DNA of 64,000 nt, taken from the NCBI RefSeq assembly GCF_040126305.1, contig NZ_CP149510.1:721001-785000 (forward strand), written 5' to 3'. Positions 8,892 to 17,267 of the stretch are shown one piece after another; position 1 is the first letter of the stretch, and every line of letters starts with the position of its first letter. Both the position numbers and the translations under genes were made by a program. The notes beneath the pieces were generated by a model. It searched no databases. It saw only the letters and a list, made by a program, of their open reading frames with translations, and was not told the origin of the DNA. The DNA is from Pararhizobium sp. A13 (GTDB taxonomy: Bacteria; Pseudomonadota; Alphaproteobacteria; Rhizobiales; Rhizobiaceae).

Positions 8892-9717
8892 TGGTCCAGA
8901 CGGCCTTCCTCGCCCCGATCGAAAACGACAGCGGCATGCGCGGCAGTTCCGGCCCGAGCTCGAACTGGTCCTCGCCAGTCTCGACCATGCCGGGATAATG
9001 CCGCCAGGTGAGCACCTCGTGCTCGTTGAAAAAATCCAGCGCCAGTCCGGCCTTCAGCAGCGCGTTGACGATATCGCTCAGGGGATGGAACCATTCATAC
9101 ATGCGCTTGTGCGTCAGCGGCCGCGTGTCGCCGGTATAGGTGTGGGTTTCCTCGAACAATAGCGGCGCATCGTGCGGCGTGCGCCAGCGGTGAGCCAGCG
9201 AAAGCCTGCCGTCCATGGCCTCATGCTGGAACATCTGCGGATGCCCATCGAGCAGGTAGAGCTTTCCACCGGGCCGCAGCAGGCTTGAAACGACCTTGGC
9301 CCAATGGAAGATATCCGGCAGCCAGTGGATCGCACCCCAGGTAACGAAAACCATGTCATAGGTCCGGTGCCCGAGAGCTGCCGCCGCGTCATAGACGGAT
9401 GCCTCGACGAATGTCGCATCCGTTCCGGCCGTCGCAGCAAATTCGCGTCCTGCGGCAATGGCGACCGGCGAAAAATCGAGCCCGGTCACGCTTGCCGCGC
9501 CGAGATGCTTCAGGCTCAGCGTGTCGAGCCCGATATGGCATTGCAGGTGGACGATGTCCTTGGCCGTGACATCGCCGATCTCGCTCTCCTCCAGCGCATG
9601 CAGCGACGAGCCGCCGGCCAGCACCTTGGCGATCTGGTAGCGCCCCGTCGTATCCGTCGCATGCAGCTCCGCCCGGTCGTCCCAGTTCAGCCGGTTGGTT
9701 TCGATATAATTGTTCAT
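8878..9717 (-). CDS. Class I SAM-dependent methyltransferase
   Basis: A 279-residue protein beginning MNNYIETNRLNWDDRAELHA. The SAM-binding core is visible: VHLQCHIGLDTLSLKHLGA (motif I) followed by SVTGLDFSPVAIAAGRE (acidic motif II) and the YDMVFVTWGAIHWLPD segment. The target is not evident. It is 84 bases downstream of rplS but separated from it by a strong terminator hairpin, so it is probably expressed independently or by read-through. The ATG at 9717 is chosen over an upstream in-frame start inside the terminator. Confidence 0.85.
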   Translation of the reverse strand: MNNYIETNRLNWDDRAELHATDTTGRYQIAKVLAGGSSLHALEESEIGDVTAKDIVHLQCHIGLDTLSLKHLGAASVTGLDFSPVAIAAGREFAATAGTDATFVEASVYDAAAALGHRTYDMVFVTWGAIHWLPDIFHWAKVVSSLLRPGGKLYLLDGHPQMFQHEAMDGRLSLAHRWRTPHDAPLLFEETHTYTGDTRPLTHKRMYEWFHPLSDIVNALLKAGLALDFFNEHEVLTWRHYPGMVETGEDQFELGPELPRMPLSFSIGARKAVWTIRAE

Positions 9718-9745
9718 TGCCCCATCCCCCACAGAAAGGCGCACC

Positions 9746-9774
9746 AAAGAAAAAGGCGGCCCGAAGACCGCCTT
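9746..9774 (-). terminator. Rho-independent terminator of rplS
   Basis: On the minus strand, the 7-bp stem AAGGCGG/CCGCCTT (9753-9774) with an eight-base loop is followed by a T-rich run (TTTTCTTT), 27 bases after the rplS stop codon. Confidence 0.8.
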
Positions 9775-9800
9775 GTCCAACAATCCCGATGGATTGAAAC

Positions 9801-10340
9801 TTATTCAGCAGCAGTTTCCGCTGCAGCGGCGGCGGCTTCGGCCGCAGCCTTTGCTTCAGCGGCTTCGGCTGCTGCCTTTTCGGCGGCCAGAGCCTGCGCT
9901 GCTGCAACCTTTTCAGCTTCCAGACGCGCCTTTTCGTCGGCAACGGCCTGGCGCTCGGCGTCGTTCAGCTTGCGAGCGCGAACGCCGGTGTCTTCAACGA
10001 TACGGGCCGACTTGCCGCGACGATCGCGCAGGTAGTAGAGCTTGGCGCGACGGACCTTACCGCGGCGAACGATCTCGACGCTCTCGACGAGCGGAGAATA
10101 GACCGGGAATACGCGCTCGACGCCTTCGCCGTAGGAAATCTTGCGGACCGTGAAGCTTTCGTTGATGCCGCCGCCGGAGCGGGCGATGCAAACGCCTTCA
10201 TAGGCCTGGATACGGGTACGGGTACCTTCCGTCACGCGGACGTTGACGCGAACAGTGTCGCCTGCGGAAAATTCAGGCAGGGTGCGCTTGGCGTCGATCT
10301 TGGCGGCCTGTTCGGCTTCCAGCTGCTGGATGATGTTCAT
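9801..10340 (-). CDS. rplS: 50S ribosomal protein L19 with long alanine-rich tail
   Basis: A 179-residue protein. Residues 1 to about 115 are canonical L19: [46 protein letters not shown] and [28 protein letters not shown]. The remainder is a helical Ala/Glu/Lys tail not found in the roughly 115-residue enterobacterial protein but known in rhizobial L19. L19 sits at the 30S-50S interface. The ATG at 10340 matches the family N-terminus. The usual rpsP-rimM-trmD-rplS order is retained but interrupted by three inserted genes before trmD. Confidence 0.95.
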   Translation of the reverse strand: MNIIQQLEAEQAAKIDAKRTLPEFSAGDTVRVNVRVTEGTRTRIQAYEGVCIARSGGGINESFTVRKISYGEGVERVFPVYSPLVESVEIVRRGKVRRAKLYYLRDRRGKSARIVEDTGVRARKLNDAERQAVADEKARLEAEKVAAAQALAAEKAAAEAAEAKAAAEAAAAAAETAAE

Positions 10341-10644
10341 TGGTCTAACCTTCTCAAGTTCTTCTGAAACAGCCAGAGCGCTCAATCATGCCTCTTGGAC
10401 CAAGCCTCGGATGAGGGCCTCAAGGATTTGTTTCTCGGCAAGAGAAACAGGAGCGAATTCACCATTCTTTGTTTTCGAGCTGCGGGATTTTCCCGAACCG
10501 GTCGGGCGAATACACCAAAGACCGGCATTTGTCATCCCCGAATGACAAAAATTCTCCGTGCCGCAAGCCTGCGAATGACAATTTCCGCGACTTGCCGCCG
10601 GTTGACCCTCGGGCTATGTGCGTTTGTACCGCTGGAGGAGCGTC
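10341..10644. promoter_or_regulatory. Divergent intergenic region with inverted repeat
   Basis: The 304-base spacer between rplS and the divergent TauE-type gene carries no gene. It contains a perfect 8-bp inverted repeat TTTGTCAT-N6-ATGACAAA at 10528-10549, followed by a further GAATGACAA half-like site near 10572. This could be an operator for the permease gene; no regulator is adjacent. Confidence 0.35.
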
Positions 10645-11391
10645 ATGTCCATCACCACTGCCTGTCTTCTGTTTGTCGCCGGCTTTCTGTCTGGCGCCGT
10701 CAACGCCGTCGCCGGCGGTGGCACGTTCCTGACCTTCGGTGCGATGACGCTGGCCGGCCTGCCGCCGATCGTCGCCAATGCCACCTCCTCGATCGTGCAG
10801 TTTCCGGGCTACGTGACCTCGGCGCTGGCCTATCACAGCGAAATCCGCAAGGATTTTCGCGAAGCGACCATCCTCGGCATCATCTCGCTCATCGGCGGGC
10901 TGGCCGGAGCGCTGATCCTGCTCTCGCTGTCCAACCCGTCCTTCCGGGCGATGGTTCCCTGGCTGCTGATCGCCGCCACCGCGATCTTCGCGCTCGGTCC
11001 GCTCCTGCGCCCGAACCCGAAGGAAGGCGGCACGCCCGTCGGGCCGCTCGGCCTCGTCGGCCAGTTCGTCACCGCCATCTATGGCGGCTTCTTCGGTGCC
11101 GGCATGGGCATCATGATGCTCGCCGTGCTCGGTCTTTCGACCGGCGGCGACTATCACCGCGTCAATGCCTTGAAGAATTTTCTCGCCATGGTGATCGCCG
11201 CCGTCGCCATCGTCGTCTTTGCCGGCGGCAATGTCGTCGGCTGGCTGCATGCCGCCTTCATGATCCCCGGCGGCGCCCTCGGCGGCTACGCCGGCGTCTG
11301 GCTCGCCCGCCGCGTGCCGCAGGTTTTCATCCGCGCCATCGTGATCGCCGTTGGGCTGCTGCTGGCGGTTTATTATTTCGTCACGGGGTGA
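10645..11391 (+). CDS. TSUP family (TauE/SafE-type) membrane transporter
   Basis: A 248-residue integral membrane protein with about eight hydrophobic segments. It carries the paired glycine-rich TSUP motifs: GAVNAVAGGGTFLTFGAM near the N-terminus and YGGFFGAGMGIMMLAVL in the second half. The family exports sulfite, sulfoacetate or other organosulfur anions, or moves other small acids; the substrate here is unknown. GGAGGAG at 10634-10640 is an excellent ribosome binding site for the ATG at 10645, ruling out the longer in-frame start. Confidence 0.88.
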   Translation: MSITTACLLFVAGFLSGAVNAVAGGGTFLTFGAMTLAGLPPIVANATSSIVQFPGYVTSALAYHSEIRKDFREATILGIISLIGGLAGALILLSLSNPSFRAMVPWLLIAATAIFALGPLLRPNPKEGGTPVGPLGLVGQFVTAIYGGFFGAGMGIMMLAVLGLSTGGDYHRVNALKNFLAMVIAAVAIVVFAGGNVVGWLHAAFMIPGGALGGYAGVWLARRVPQVFIRAIVIAVGLLLAVYYFVTG

Positions 11392-11472
11392 TGCACCCGG
11401 CGGTCAAGAAGCCCGATTGGGTGCAACTGCCAAGCAATGGGGCGCTTCAGGCCCGAAGCGTCAGCGCACCCA

Positions 11473-11922
11473 CTATGCCTGATCGCCCGCGCGAACCAGG
11501 CCATCCCTCAGCGATTGAACCTTGTCGTTCAAATCGATCATCTGCGGAACGGTAAATCCGGAACGGCGCAGCAGCGCATCGGTGAGGCATGCGGTCTGGG
11601 GCTGAAGGTCGGTGCCCTTCTCCGTCAGGAATACCTCGACCAGGCGTTCGTCCGCCGTGCTTCGCCGCCGCGACAGGAAACCGGCGGCCTCGAGCCGCTT
11701 CACCGCCGGCGTAATGGTGCTCGACTCGAGGCCGAGTCGGTCGGCAATGGCGGATATGCTCAGACCATCCCGTTCCCATAGCGCGCTGAGTGCGAGATAC
11801 TGGGTATAGGTCACGCCGAGTTCATCGAGCATGGGCTTGTACGCCCGGTTGATCGCAATCGCGGCGGAATAGATCGAGAAGCACAATTGGCTGTCGAGCG
11901 GCAGGGTTGGGGCGTCGGTCAT
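11473..11922 (-). CDS. MarR-family regulator, OhrR-like
   Basis: A 149-residue winged-helix regulator. The N-terminus has LDSQLCFSIYSAA with a single Cys at residue 14, matching the peroxide-sensing Cys position of OhrR proteins. The wHTH follows: YTQYLALSALWERDGLSISAIADRLGLESSTITPAVKRLE and the wing RRSTADERLVEVFLTEKG. It is divergently transcribed from the secreted hydrolase gene, and the 153-base spacer contains strong palindromes, so it probably represses both genes. Organic hydroperoxide sensing is inferred from the Cys only. Confidence 0.87.
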   Translation of the reverse strand: MTDAPTLPLDSQLCFSIYSAAIAINRAYKPMLDELGVTYTQYLALSALWERDGLSISAIADRLGLESSTITPAVKRLEAAGFLSRRRSTADERLVEVFLTEKGTDLQPQTACLTDALLRRSGFTVPQMIDLNDKVQSLRDGLVRAGDQA

Positions 11923-11960
11923 ATCTGGTCTCCGAAATTTAATTTGAACGTTTTCAGCAC

Positions 11961-12055
11961 ATTATCACAAAAATCATTATTGCGATAATAAAAATGTGGA
12001 CAAATAAAAGTCGATGGCATACACGATGATTATCGCGATAACATTTATCGCGCAA
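11961..12055. promoter_or_regulatory. Operator-like palindromes between the MarR gene and hydrolase gene
   Basis: Two palindromes share one core. ATTATTGCGATAAT is at 11976-11989 (one mismatch) and TTATCGCGATAA is at 12030-12041 (perfect, within GATTATCGCGATAAC). A half-like TTATCGCGCAA follows at 12045-12055, and ATTATCAC lies at 11961-11968. Their repetition and position, flanking the likely promoters, fits binding of the adjacent MarR dimer. Confidence 0.7.
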
Positions 12056-12075
12056 CAAACAAAGGAGTTACGCAA

Positions 12076-12843
12076 ATGCTCAAGAATGCTCTGCTTGCCG
12101 CCGCCTCCATCGTTCTGGCCGCCACCGGCACTTCCACCGCATCGGCACAAGACAACGCTGCCGTAAAGAACATCGTCCTCGTCCACGGCGGTTTCGTCGA
12201 CGGCGCCGGCTGGAAGGGCGTCTACGACATCCTGAAGAAAGATGGCTACACCGTCAGCATCGTCCAGAATCCGACCACCTCGCTTGCCGATGACGTTGCC
12301 GTCACCAAGCGCGCCATCGACCAGCTTGACGGCTCGGTCGTGCTCGTCGGCCATTCCTACGGCGGCGTTGTCGTCAGCGAAGCCGGCACCGACGAGAAGG
12401 TCAAGTCGGTCGTCTATATCGCCGCTTTTGCGCCCGACAAGGGCGAGTCTGTCTCGTCACTGATCGCCAATCCGCCGAAAGGCGCCGCGGTACCGCCGAT
12501 CCTGCCCCCGGTCGACGGCTTCCTGTTCCTCGACAAGACGAAATTCGCCGCATCGTTTGCAGCTGACGTCGAACCCGAAATCGCTGCCTTCATGGCCGAT
12601 TCCCAGGTTCCGTGGGGCGTTGCAGCCCTCACCGGTGCAGTGACCGAACCGGCCTGGAAGAGCAAGCCGAGCCACTATCTGGTCGCGGCTGATGACCGCA
12701 TGATCCCGCCGGCCGCCCAGCGCCTGATGGCAAAGCGGGCCGGTTCCACAGTCGTCGAAGTTCCTGGTAGCCATGCGGTGTATGTTTCGAATCCGAAAGC
12801 CGTTGCGGACCTTATCGAAAAGGCAGCTGCGGCAGCGAACTGA
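12076..12843 (+). CDS. Secreted alpha/beta hydrolase
   Basis: A 255-residue protein with a signal peptide (MLKNALLAAASIVLAATG, cleavage near STASA-Q25). The alpha/beta hydrolase fold is recognisable by the oxyanion HGG at residues 37-39, the nucleophile elbow GHSYGG with Ser94, an Asp in VAADDRMIPP and the terminal catalytic His233 (VPGSHAVYV). This resembles the EstC/salicylate-esterase-like group of small esterases. AAAGGAG precedes the ATG. It is divergent from and probably controlled by the OhrR-like regulator. Confidence 0.87.
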   Translation: MLKNALLAAASIVLAATGTSTASAQDNAAVKNIVLVHGGFVDGAGWKGVYDILKKDGYTVSIVQNPTTSLADDVAVTKRAIDQLDGSVVLVGHSYGGVVVSEAGTDEKVKSVVYIAAFAPDKGESVSSLIANPPKGAAVPPILPPVDGFLFLDKTKFAASFAADVEPEIAAFMADSQVPWGVAALTGAVTEPAWKSKPSHYLVAADDRMIPPAAQRLMAKRAGSTVVEVPGSHAVYVSNPKAVADLIEKAAAAAN

Positions 12844-12876
12844 ACGAAATAAACAGATCGCGCCTTGCTATGCCAA

Positions 12877-12905
12877 TGGCCGGGGGATGGTCCATCCCCC
12901 GGCCA
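12877..12905. terminator. Long hairpin between convergent genes
   Basis: A perfect 14-bp inverted repeat, TGGCCGGGGGATGG and CCATCCCCCGGCCA, with a single-base centre lies between the hydrolase and trmD stop codons. It could stop transcription from both sides, but neither side has a real T-run. Confidence 0.45.
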
Positions 12906-12945
12906 AAATACATGCGACGTTGAAGACACGGTTTTGGAATGCCGC

Positions 12946-13626
12946 CTAGGAACGCAGCAGATCCGGCCTGCGTTCAGCCGTCAGCTTGCGCGCCTCGGCC
13001 TCGCGCCATTTCTCGATCTCGCCATGATGGCCCGACGTCAGAACCGCGGGGATTTCCATGCCCTCGAAAACCTGCGGCCGCGTGTAGTGCGGATGCTCCA
13101 GCAGCCCGCCCTCGAAACTCTCGTGAACACCCGAGAGATCATTGCCCATGACGCCGGGCAGGATGCGCACGACCGCGTCGAGTAGCACCAGCGCCGCCGG
13201 TTCGCCGCCGGAAAGGATATAGTCGCCGATCGAAACCTCCTCGAGCCCGCGGCTGTCGATCACCCGCTGGTCGACGCCCTCGAAGCGGCCGCAGACGATG
13301 ATCGCGCCCGGACCGACTGCCAGCTCGCGCACGCGCTCCTGCGTCAGCGGCAGCCCGCGCGGGCTCATCAAAAGCCGCGGGCGGTCGTCTCCATCAGAGG
13401 CATGGTCTATCGCCTTGGCGAGGATATCCGCCCTCAGCACCATGCCGGCGCCGCCGCCGGCCGGCGTGTCATCGACCGTGCGGTGCTTGTCTTCGGCAAA
13501 ATCGCGGATCTGCACCGTATCCAGCGACCACTGGCCGCGCTCGAGCGCCTTGCCGGACAGCGAATGGCCAAGATGCCCCGGAAACATGTCCGGATAAAGC
13601 GTCAGAATGGTCGCGCGGAAGCTCAT
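12946..13626 (-). CDS. trmD: tRNA (guanine37-N1)-methyltransferase
   Basis: A 226-residue SPOUT methyltransferase. The trefoil-knot segments are visible: [20 protein letters not shown] and [31 protein letters not shown]. The N-terminus [18 protein letters not shown] matches family members. TrmD methylates G37 of tRNAs reading CNN codons and prevents +1 frameshifting. An alternative GTG start at 13641 overlaps the rimM stop; I prefer the ATG at 13626, which matches the usual family start. It is part of the rpsP-rimM-trmD block. Confidence 0.96.
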   Translation of the reverse strand: MSFRATILTLYPDMFPGHLGHSLSGKALERGQWSLDTVQIRDFAEDKHRTVDDTPAGGGAGMVLRADILAKAIDHASDGDDRPRLLMSPRGLPLTQERVRELAVGPGAIIVCGRFEGVDQRVIDSRGLEEVSIGDYILSGGEPAALVLLDAVVRILPGVMGNDLSGVHESFEGGLLEHPHYTRPQVFEGMEIPAVLTSGHHGEIEKWREAEARKLTAERRPDLLRS

Positions 13627-13637
13627 GGCTTGGCCGC

Positions 13638-14201
13638 TCACTTCTTCTTAGGCTTGAAGGGCGCGTTCGGATCGTCTTGCCTGTCGTCGACAAGCCCGGC
13701 CGCCAGTGGATCGACCAGCATGGTTCCGGCTTCGAGATCGATTTCCAGCACCGACCATTCGGAGAACGGGATCAGCACCGGCCGCTTTCCAGGCCCTTTC
13801 AGCTCCAGAAGGTCGCCCGCGCCGAAATCGAAGACGCCGGTGACGGTGCCGTAGCTCTTGCCTTCGCCATCGAGCGCTTCCAGCCCTTCGAGATCGGCAT
13901 AGAAGAATTCATCGTCGTCGAGATCATCGTCCGGCAGGTTGTCGCGTTCGACGTAAAGATCGAGCCCGTTCAGCGCCTCGGCGGCATTGCGGTCGTTGAT
14001 GCCGCGGAAGCGCACGATGACAACGTTCTTCGCCTCGCGCACTTCAAGCACTTCGAAAGAGCGGCCGTCCTCGGCGTGGAGATGCCCATAGTCGCCGATC
14101 GCCGTCGGCTCGGAGGCGAAGGATTTGACGCGCACTTCACCGCGCAGGCCCTGCGCCGCGCCGATCGTTCCCATCAGGACAGGATTCTTCAGTTTGCTCA
14201 T
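13638..14201 (-). CDS. rimM: 16S rRNA maturation factor RimM
   Basis: A 187-residue protein. The N-terminal barrel begins [22 protein letters not shown], and the C-terminal PRC-barrel contains [36 protein letters not shown]. RimM binds S19 and assists 30S head assembly. It ends with an acidic/basic tail ([12 protein letters not shown]) that is longer than in E. coli. It lies between rpsP and trmD; a terminator hairpin lies between rpsP and rimM, so rimM-trmD may depend partly on read-through. Confidence 0.95.
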   Translation of the reverse strand: MSKLKNPVLMGTIGAAQGLRGEVRVKSFASEPTAIGDYGHLHAEDGRSFEVLEVREAKNVVIVRFRGINDRNAAEALNGLDLYVERDNLPDDDLDDDEFFYADLEGLEALDGEGKSYGTVTGVFDFGAGDLLELKGPGKRPVLIPFSEWSVLEIDLEAGTMLVDPLAAGLVDDRQDDPNAPFKPKKK

Positions 14202-14235
14202 CGCCGGGTCGTCTCCAGAGTGTGCCCTTCGAATA

Positions 14236-14267
14236 AACGAAAACGGGCGGCATGAAAACGCCGCCCG
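14236..14267 (-). terminator. Terminator after rpsP
   Basis: On the minus strand an 8-bp stem, CGGGCGGC/GCCGCCCG (14244-14267), with an eight-base loop is followed by TTTTCGTTT. It begins 28 bases after the rpsP stop and precedes rimM. Confidence 0.75.
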
Positions 14268-14294
14268 CCTTCAAAACATGCGCTGTCGCGTGGC

Positions 14295-14657
14295 TTATTC
14301 AGCGGCAGCAGCAGCGGCGTCTTCAGCCTTCTGCTTGGCTTCGGCAGCGCGTTCCTGGGCCTTCTTGCCCGGTACCGCCTTTTCCGGGTTGTTGCGGACT
14401 TCGCGCTTGGCGATGCCGGCTTCGTTGAGGAAGCGCAGGACGCGGTCGGTCGGCAGGGCGCCGTTCGACAGCCAATGCTGGATGCGCTCGTTGTTCAGCT
14501 CAACGCGCTTGGCGTCGTCCTTCTTCAGCATCGGGTTCCACGAACCGACCTTTTCCAGGAAGCGGCCATCGCGCGGCGAACGCACGTCGGCAACGACGAT
14601 CTGGTAGAACGGACGCTTCTTGGAACCACCGCGGGCGAGACGAATTTTCAGTGCCAT
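14295..14657 (-). CDS. rpsP: 30S ribosomal protein S16
   Basis: A 120-residue protein. Residues 1-85 are canonical bS16: [42 protein letters not shown] and [20 protein letters not shown]. It continues into a Lys/Ala tail ([18 protein letters not shown]), a lineage extension beyond the roughly 82-residue E. coli protein and similar in character to the L19 tail. S16 is an assembly protein of the 30S body. Confidence 0.96.
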   Translation of the reverse strand: MALKIRLARGGSKKRPFYQIVVADVRSPRDGRFLEKVGSWNPMLKKDDAKRVELNNERIQHWLSNGALPTDRVLRFLNEAGIAKREVRNNPEKAVPGKKAQERAAEAKQKAEDAAAAAAE

Positions 14658-14728
14658 GTCATGTACTCCTTGAGATATTCAACCGCCTCTGGCGGCCTTT
14701 TTGTGTATTTGTTAGAGCTGATTTCCCT

Positions 14729-14776
14729 GGGATTGATCTGGTCCGAAAACCGGTAGCCACTTTTCGGGATCAATCC
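14729..14776. repeat. Rhizobial CCGAAAA-type inverted repeat overlapping the chorismate mutase stop
   Basis: A nested palindrome: GGATTGATC (14730-14738) pairs with GATCAATCC (14768-14776), and CCGAAAA (14743-14749) pairs with TTTTCGG (14761-14767). The CCGAAAACCGG...CTTTTCGGGATCA pattern is, to my knowledge, a very common dispersed intergenic motif of Rhizobiales. Its right arm supplies the stop codon of the chorismate mutase gene and part of the preceding codon, and it may also serve as a terminator-like hairpin. Confidence 0.7.
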
Positions 14777-15072
14777 TTGAGATCGGCAGCGATTGCTTCA
14801 TGATGCCGGATCACCTCGTGGATGATGAAGTTCAGGAACTTCTCCGCGAAATCCGGGTCCAGATTGGCATCCTTCGCCAGGCGGCGAAGGCGTTCGATCT
14901 GGTATTCCTCGCGCGCCGGGTCCGCCGGCGGCAAATTGTACTTGGCTTTCAGCACGCCCACCGCCTTGGTGCAGCGAAACCGTTCGGCCAGCATGTGGAC
15001 GAGCGCCGCGTCGATATTGTCGATCGACTGACGGTAGCTCGACAGTTCTGTTTTGACGGCAGGATCAACCAT
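14770..15072 (-). CDS. Chorismate mutase (AroQ class)
   Basis: A 100-residue all-helical protein. The three-helix AroQ pattern is present: LSSYRQSIDNIDAALVHMLAERFRCTKAVGVLKAKYNLPPADPAREEYQIERLRRLA, followed by FAEKFLNFIIHEVIRHHEAI. The Arg in the first helix, Lys in VGVLKAK and Arg/Glu in AREEYQIERL correspond to active-site residues. It converts chorismate to prephenate for Phe/Tyr synthesis. It lies 18 bases downstream of ffh, a location seen in other rhizobia. Its last codons overlap a dispersed repeat. Confidence 0.88.
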   Translation of the reverse strand: MVDPAVKTELSSYRQSIDNIDAALVHMLAERFRCTKAVGVLKAKYNLPPADPAREEYQIERLRRLAKDANLDPDFAEKFLNFIIHEVIRHHEAIAADLKD

Positions 15073-15090
15073 TCCGCTTCCCGTCCTCGC

Positions 15091-16656
15091 TCACTTCTTC
15101 TTCGGCAGGCCGGGAAGCCCCGGGAAACCGCCGCCGAGACCAGGCAGCTTCATGCCGCCACCCAAACCCGGCAATCCGCCACCACCGGGCAGACCCTTGC
15201 CGAGACCCGCGGCCTCGGCCTGCTTCTGCAGGGCTTCGAGCTGCTTGGGGTCCATCTTGGACAGGTCCGGCATGCCGCCCATTCCGCCGCCCATGCCACC
15301 GAGGCCCATCTTGCCGGCGAGGCCGCCCATCATCTGCTTCATCATGCCGCCGCCCTTCTTGCCGCCCATCATTTTCATCATGTCGGCCATCTGGCGGTGC
15401 ATTTTCAAAAGCTTGTTGATTTCGCTGGCATCCGTGCCGGAGCCGGCCGCGATGCGCTTCTTGCGCGAATGCTTGAGAATATCGGGATTGGCGCGCTCGG
15501 CCTTGGTCATCGACGAGATGATGGCGAGCTGGCGGCCGAACATCCTGTCATCGAGGCCGGCGGCGGCCATCTTGTCCTTCATGCCGGACATGCCGGGCAT
15601 CATGCCCATGATGCCGCCCATGCCACCCATCTTCTGCATCTGCTTGAGCTGGTCGGCGAGATCGTTGAGGTCAAACTTGCCGGTCTTCATCTTGGCGGCC
15701 ATGGCCGCCGCCTTCTCGGCATCGATGTTTTCGGCGGCCTTCTCGACCAGCGAGACGATGTCGCCCATGCCGAGGATGCGATCGGCGACGCGGCGGGGAT
15801 GGAATTCTTCCAGCTCCGCCATCTTTTCGCCGACGCCGATCAGCTTGATCGGCTTGCCGGTGACGGCACGCATCGAAAGGGCCGCACCGCCGCGGCCGTC
15901 GCCGTCCATGCGGGTCAAGACGAGGCCGGTGATGCCGACGCGCTCGTCGAAATTGCGGGCAAGATTGACGGCATCCTGACCGGTCAGCGCATCGGCGACC
16001 AGCAGGATTTCATGCGGGTTCGAGCGGCGCTTGATTTCGGCCATCTCGATCATCAGCGGCTCGTCGATATGCGTGCGGCCGGCGGTATCGAGAATGACGA
16101 TGTCATGGCCGCCGAGCTTGGCCGCCTGCACGGCGCGCGCGGCGATATCGGTCGGCGACTGGCCGGCGATGATCGGCAGTGTATCGACGCCGGTCTGGGC
16201 CCCGAGCTGGCGAAGCTGCTCCTGCGCTGCCGGACGGCGCGTGTCGAGGGACGCCATCAGGACCTTCTTCTTGTCCCGCGTCGTCATGCGAAGGGCGATC
16301 TTGCCCGTCGTCGTCGTCTTGCCCGAGCCCTGCAGACCGACCATCATGATGACGACCGGCGCCGGAGCATTGAGATCGATCGGCACGCCTTCGGACCCGA
16401 GCATGGCGATCAGCTCGTCATGGACGATCTTGACGACCATCTGGCCGGGCTTGATCGACTTCAGGATTTCCGCGCCGACAGCCTTTTCGCGTACCTTGTC
16501 GGTGAACGAGCGCACGACCTCGAGCGCGACGTCGGCTTCCAGGAGCGCACGGCGAACCTCGCGCAGGGCCGCCGACACATCGGCTTCCGACAGCGCGCCA
16601 CGGCCGGTCAATCCATTCAGGATGGATCCAAGGCGGTCCTGGAGACTTTCAAACAT
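15091..16656 (-). CDS. ffh: Signal recognition particle protein Ffh
   Basis: A 521-residue SRP54 GTPase. N domain residues 1-90; P-loop GLQGSGKTTTTGKI at 107-120; DTAGR and TRMDGDGRGGAA in the G domain; then a methionine-rich M domain beginning around residue 320. The C-terminal part is unusually rich in Gly-Met and Gly-Gly-Leu-Pro repeats (GGMGGGMGGMPDLSKMDPKQ and further). It binds 4.5S RNA and signal sequences with FtsY, encoded later in this window. The start at 16656 matches MFESLQDRLG and has an AGGACGAG ribosome site. Confidence 0.97.
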   Translation of the reverse strand: MFESLQDRLGSILNGLTGRGALSEADVSAALREVRRALLEADVALEVVRSFTDKVREKAVGAEILKSIKPGQMVVKIVHDELIAMLGSEGVPIDLNAPAPVVIMMVGLQGSGKTTTTGKIALRMTTRDKKKVLMASLDTRRPAAQEQLRQLGAQTGVDTLPIIAGQSPTDIAARAVQAAKLGGHDIVILDTAGRTHIDEPLMIEMAEIKRRSNPHEILLVADALTGQDAVNLARNFDERVGITGLVLTRMDGDGRGGAALSMRAVTGKPIKLIGVGEKMAELEEFHPRRVADRILGMGDIVSLVEKAAENIDAEKAAAMAAKMKTGKFDLNDLADQLKQMQKMGGMGGIMGMMPGMSGMKDKMAAAGLDDRMFGRQLAIISSMTKAERANPDILKHSRKKRIAAGSGTDASEINKLLKMHRQMADMMKMMGGKKGGGMMKQMMGGLAGKMGLGGMGGGMGGMPDLSKMDPKQLEALQKQAEAAGLGKGLPGGGGLPGLGGGMKLPGLGGGFPGLPGLPKKK

Positions 16657-16792
16657 CAGCTCGTCCTTCTCGTTTTCGGCTTGACTGGATTTGCCCCGAA
16701 AACGTGGTACCTGCAATCTCGAAAACAAGACGCAAAGCCAAAAAGCACCCGAGGGCGCAACGCGCTGTCGGGTGTTGACCTCCGGGATCTCT

Positions 16793-17266
16793 TTATACCC
16801 TCTTGGGGTCCCGGTCGGCGGCTTCAAGTCTCGTTACTTGTCGCAGATTGCGGCGGATAAACAGGAAAGCGGCGGGAAAGTCAAGGATGGAGGCCAAAAA
16901 TGCTGGAATACTATCCAAAAGCTGAAGCAACCGCGTTCGTTGACAACGCCCCCTACAACTTGAGGGAAAGATCCAGACAGGCAAGGCGCAATCTGTCATT
17001 TCTAACTGTCCATGCCTGAAAACGAACTTCTCCTGCTCTTTCGTCACATCTTCCGGACGATAGCAGCCCTTGGCCAACTGGTAGTCAATGGTCGTGGCAT
17101 TGTATGCGTTGGAGTTCAAAATTTCGGGAGAGACGCTCCACTGCATCAGGTATTTCGAGAAGAGAAAAGCCCGCTTGCATCCGAAACGGACACAATTGAA
17201 CCGCAACCCAGAGGGAGAAAAGTTGCAGGTGAAATTCTTCGACTGAAGATCTTCGATGAATCCCAA
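16793..17266 (-). CDS. Possible hypothetical protein in low-GC locus (uncertain)
   Basis: A reading frame with protein-like composition, for example SPEILNSNAYNATTIDYQLA and RPEDVTKEQEKFVFRHGQLE around 17005-17135. A TTG at 17266 preceded by GGAAGGA could start it, coupled to the stop of the upstream small frame at 17268; an ATG at 17146 is another option. The C-terminal third (below about 16960) looks less natural and runs into the ffh upstream region. Base composition is clearly poorer in GC than the neighbours. I recognise no family. It may be a decayed gene. Confidence 0.25.
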   Translation of the reverse strand: MGFIEDLQSKNFTCNFSPSGLRFNCVRFGCKRAFLFSKYLMQWSVSPEILNSNAYNATTIDYQLAKGCYRPEDVTKEQEKFVFRHGQLEMTDCALPVWIFPSSCRGRCQRTRLLQLLDSIPAFLASILDFPAAFLFIRRNLRQVTRLEAADRDPKRV

Positions 17267-17267
17267 T

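Noticed and set aside
14800..16860. Long plus-strand frame opposite ffh, with His/Ala-rich composition
   Set aside because: Shadow of ffh codon bias; no domain and no plausible start.
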